Source: Natronococcus sp. CG52 (lineage in GTDB: Archaea; Halobacteriota; Halobacteria; Halobacteriales; Natrialbaceae). From it: 64,000 nt of DNA. Location: positions 3,286,001 to 3,350,000 of the forward strand of contig NZ_CP099391.1 in NCBI RefSeq assembly GCF_023913515.1. Reading direction: 5' to 3'. Both the position numbers and the translations under genes were made by a program. Positions 63,550 through 64,000 of the stretch are shown here, in pieces. Below the pieces are notes generated by a model. It ran no database searches, was not told the origin of the DNA, and saw only the letters and a list, made by a program, of their open reading frames with translations. Position 1 is the stretch's first letter. Every line of letters begins with the position of its first letter.

Positions 63550-64000
63550 TGACACGCGTACTCGTTCCACTGGCGATCCTGGAGGGTGAATCGGTTTCGA
63601 CCGGATTGACGGCGCTGCTCGGGCCGATGGACGTCACCGTCCTCGGCTACCACGTCCTCCCCGAGCAGACGCCGCCGGATCAGGCACGGATGCAGTACGA
63701 GGACAGGGCGACAGCCGCCCTCACCGACCTCGCCACGGAGTTTCGGACGGCCGGCGAGGGCGCGGATCATCGCCTCGTGTTCACCCACGACCGGGAGCAA
63801 ACGGTCGATCGGGTCGCCGAAGAAACGGCGGCGGGCGCCTACGCCATCACGGGCGCGACCGGACCGGTCGATCGCCTCCTCGTGGCGCTGACGGGCGACG
63901 TCGCCGTCGAACGGATCTGCTCGTTCGTCACGGAGTTAGTCGGCGGCCGCGGTATCGGCGTCACGCTCTTTCTCGCCACCGACGACGAGGCCGGCGGCCG
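63549..64000 (+). CDS. Universal stress protein, partial (runs off the window)
   Basis: About 150 residues visible. [40 protein letters not shown] and VERICSFVTELVGGRGIGVT fit a Usp. The ATG overlaps the permease TAA by one base. The 3' end is outside the window, and the G2xG9GS signature is diverged in what is seen, so ATP binding is uncertain. Confidence 0.85.
   Translation, partial: MTRVLVPLAILEGESVSTGLTALLGPMDVTVLGYHVLPEQTPPDQARMQYEDRATAALTDLATEFRTAGEGADHRLVFTHDREQTVDRVAEETAAGAYAITGATGPVDRLLVALTGDVAVERICSFVTELVGGRGIGVTLFLATDDEAGG

Overview
The window looks like chromosomal DNA of a haloarchaeon, probably of the Natrialbaceae-type lineages. The DNA is GC-rich with very common CTCGAG-like codon pairs, and the proteins are strongly acidic. 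Genes typical of archaea are present: EF-1 alpha next to ribosomal protein S10, S24e-S27ae-Kae1/Bud32, HalOD1 and bacterio-opsin-activator type regulators, UPF0058, Tat-exported proteins and many CxxC micro-proteins. TATA boxes commonly lie about 25-30 nt upstream of the start codon, which is what leaderless transcripts look like. The lineage call is inference; nothing here fixes a species.

Layout. 1-9.5 kb: start of proS, a quinone oxidoreductase, a Nudix hydrolase, and a tightly overlapping three-gene operon read leftwards. That operon encodes a helicase-like protein without a Walker A motif, a nuclease-like protein without its catalytic residues, and a complete UvrD-type helicase fused to an Fe-S PD-(D/E)XK nuclease. 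9.5-14.7 kb: a CBS-domain protein, a truncated permease, a Tat-exported subtilase, then a gene-poor stretch next to tRNA-Ala(CGC). 14.8-23.4 kb: rhomboid protease, S10, EF-1 alpha, homoserine dehydrogenase with its ACT partner, NifU-like protein, LVIVD propeller, ROK kinase, Usp. 23.5-31.4 kb: an SDR enzyme with a duplicated 3' end, regulators, an isochorismatase pseudogene, ZIP transporter, geranylgeranyl-reductase-like flavoprotein, BtrH-like protein and small haloarchaeal proteins. 31.5-42.2 kb: uvrA, an ABC exporter, a BNR-repeat protein, a scar of two truncated genes, a secreted lipase, and the S24e-S27ae-Kae1/Bud32 cluster. 42.4-49.8 kb: pyroglutamyl peptidase, DUF4177 protein with a membrane partner, Gfo/Idh dehydrogenase, RdgB, methyltransferases, the arsR-arsM pair, and a possible toxin-antitoxin pair. 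49.8-64 kb: a secreted peptidoglycan-amidase-like protein, a MOT1-type transporter, a DHDPS-family enzyme, GNAT, UPF0058, an AIR-synthase-like protein, a CNNM/CorC protein, the ThiD-ThiN fusion, an F420-type oxidoreductase, HalOD1 and Bat-type regulators, a tRNA-binding protein, an APC permease and a partial Usp.

Themes. Two observations stand out. First, a dispersed inverted-repeat element of about 120 bp occurs five times, each time at or within about 50 nt of a stop codon; one copy carries its core flipped relative to its ends. Two unrelated inverted-repeat elements (2438-2547 and 46598-46877) sit at stop codons in the same way. Second, the helicase-nuclease operon reads as an archaeal AddAB/RecBCD-like machine in which the AddB/RecC part is split into two proteins. 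Several scars (APC permease, isochorismatase, a two-gene operon fragment, the SDR 3' duplication) show that the gaps between genes turn over actively.
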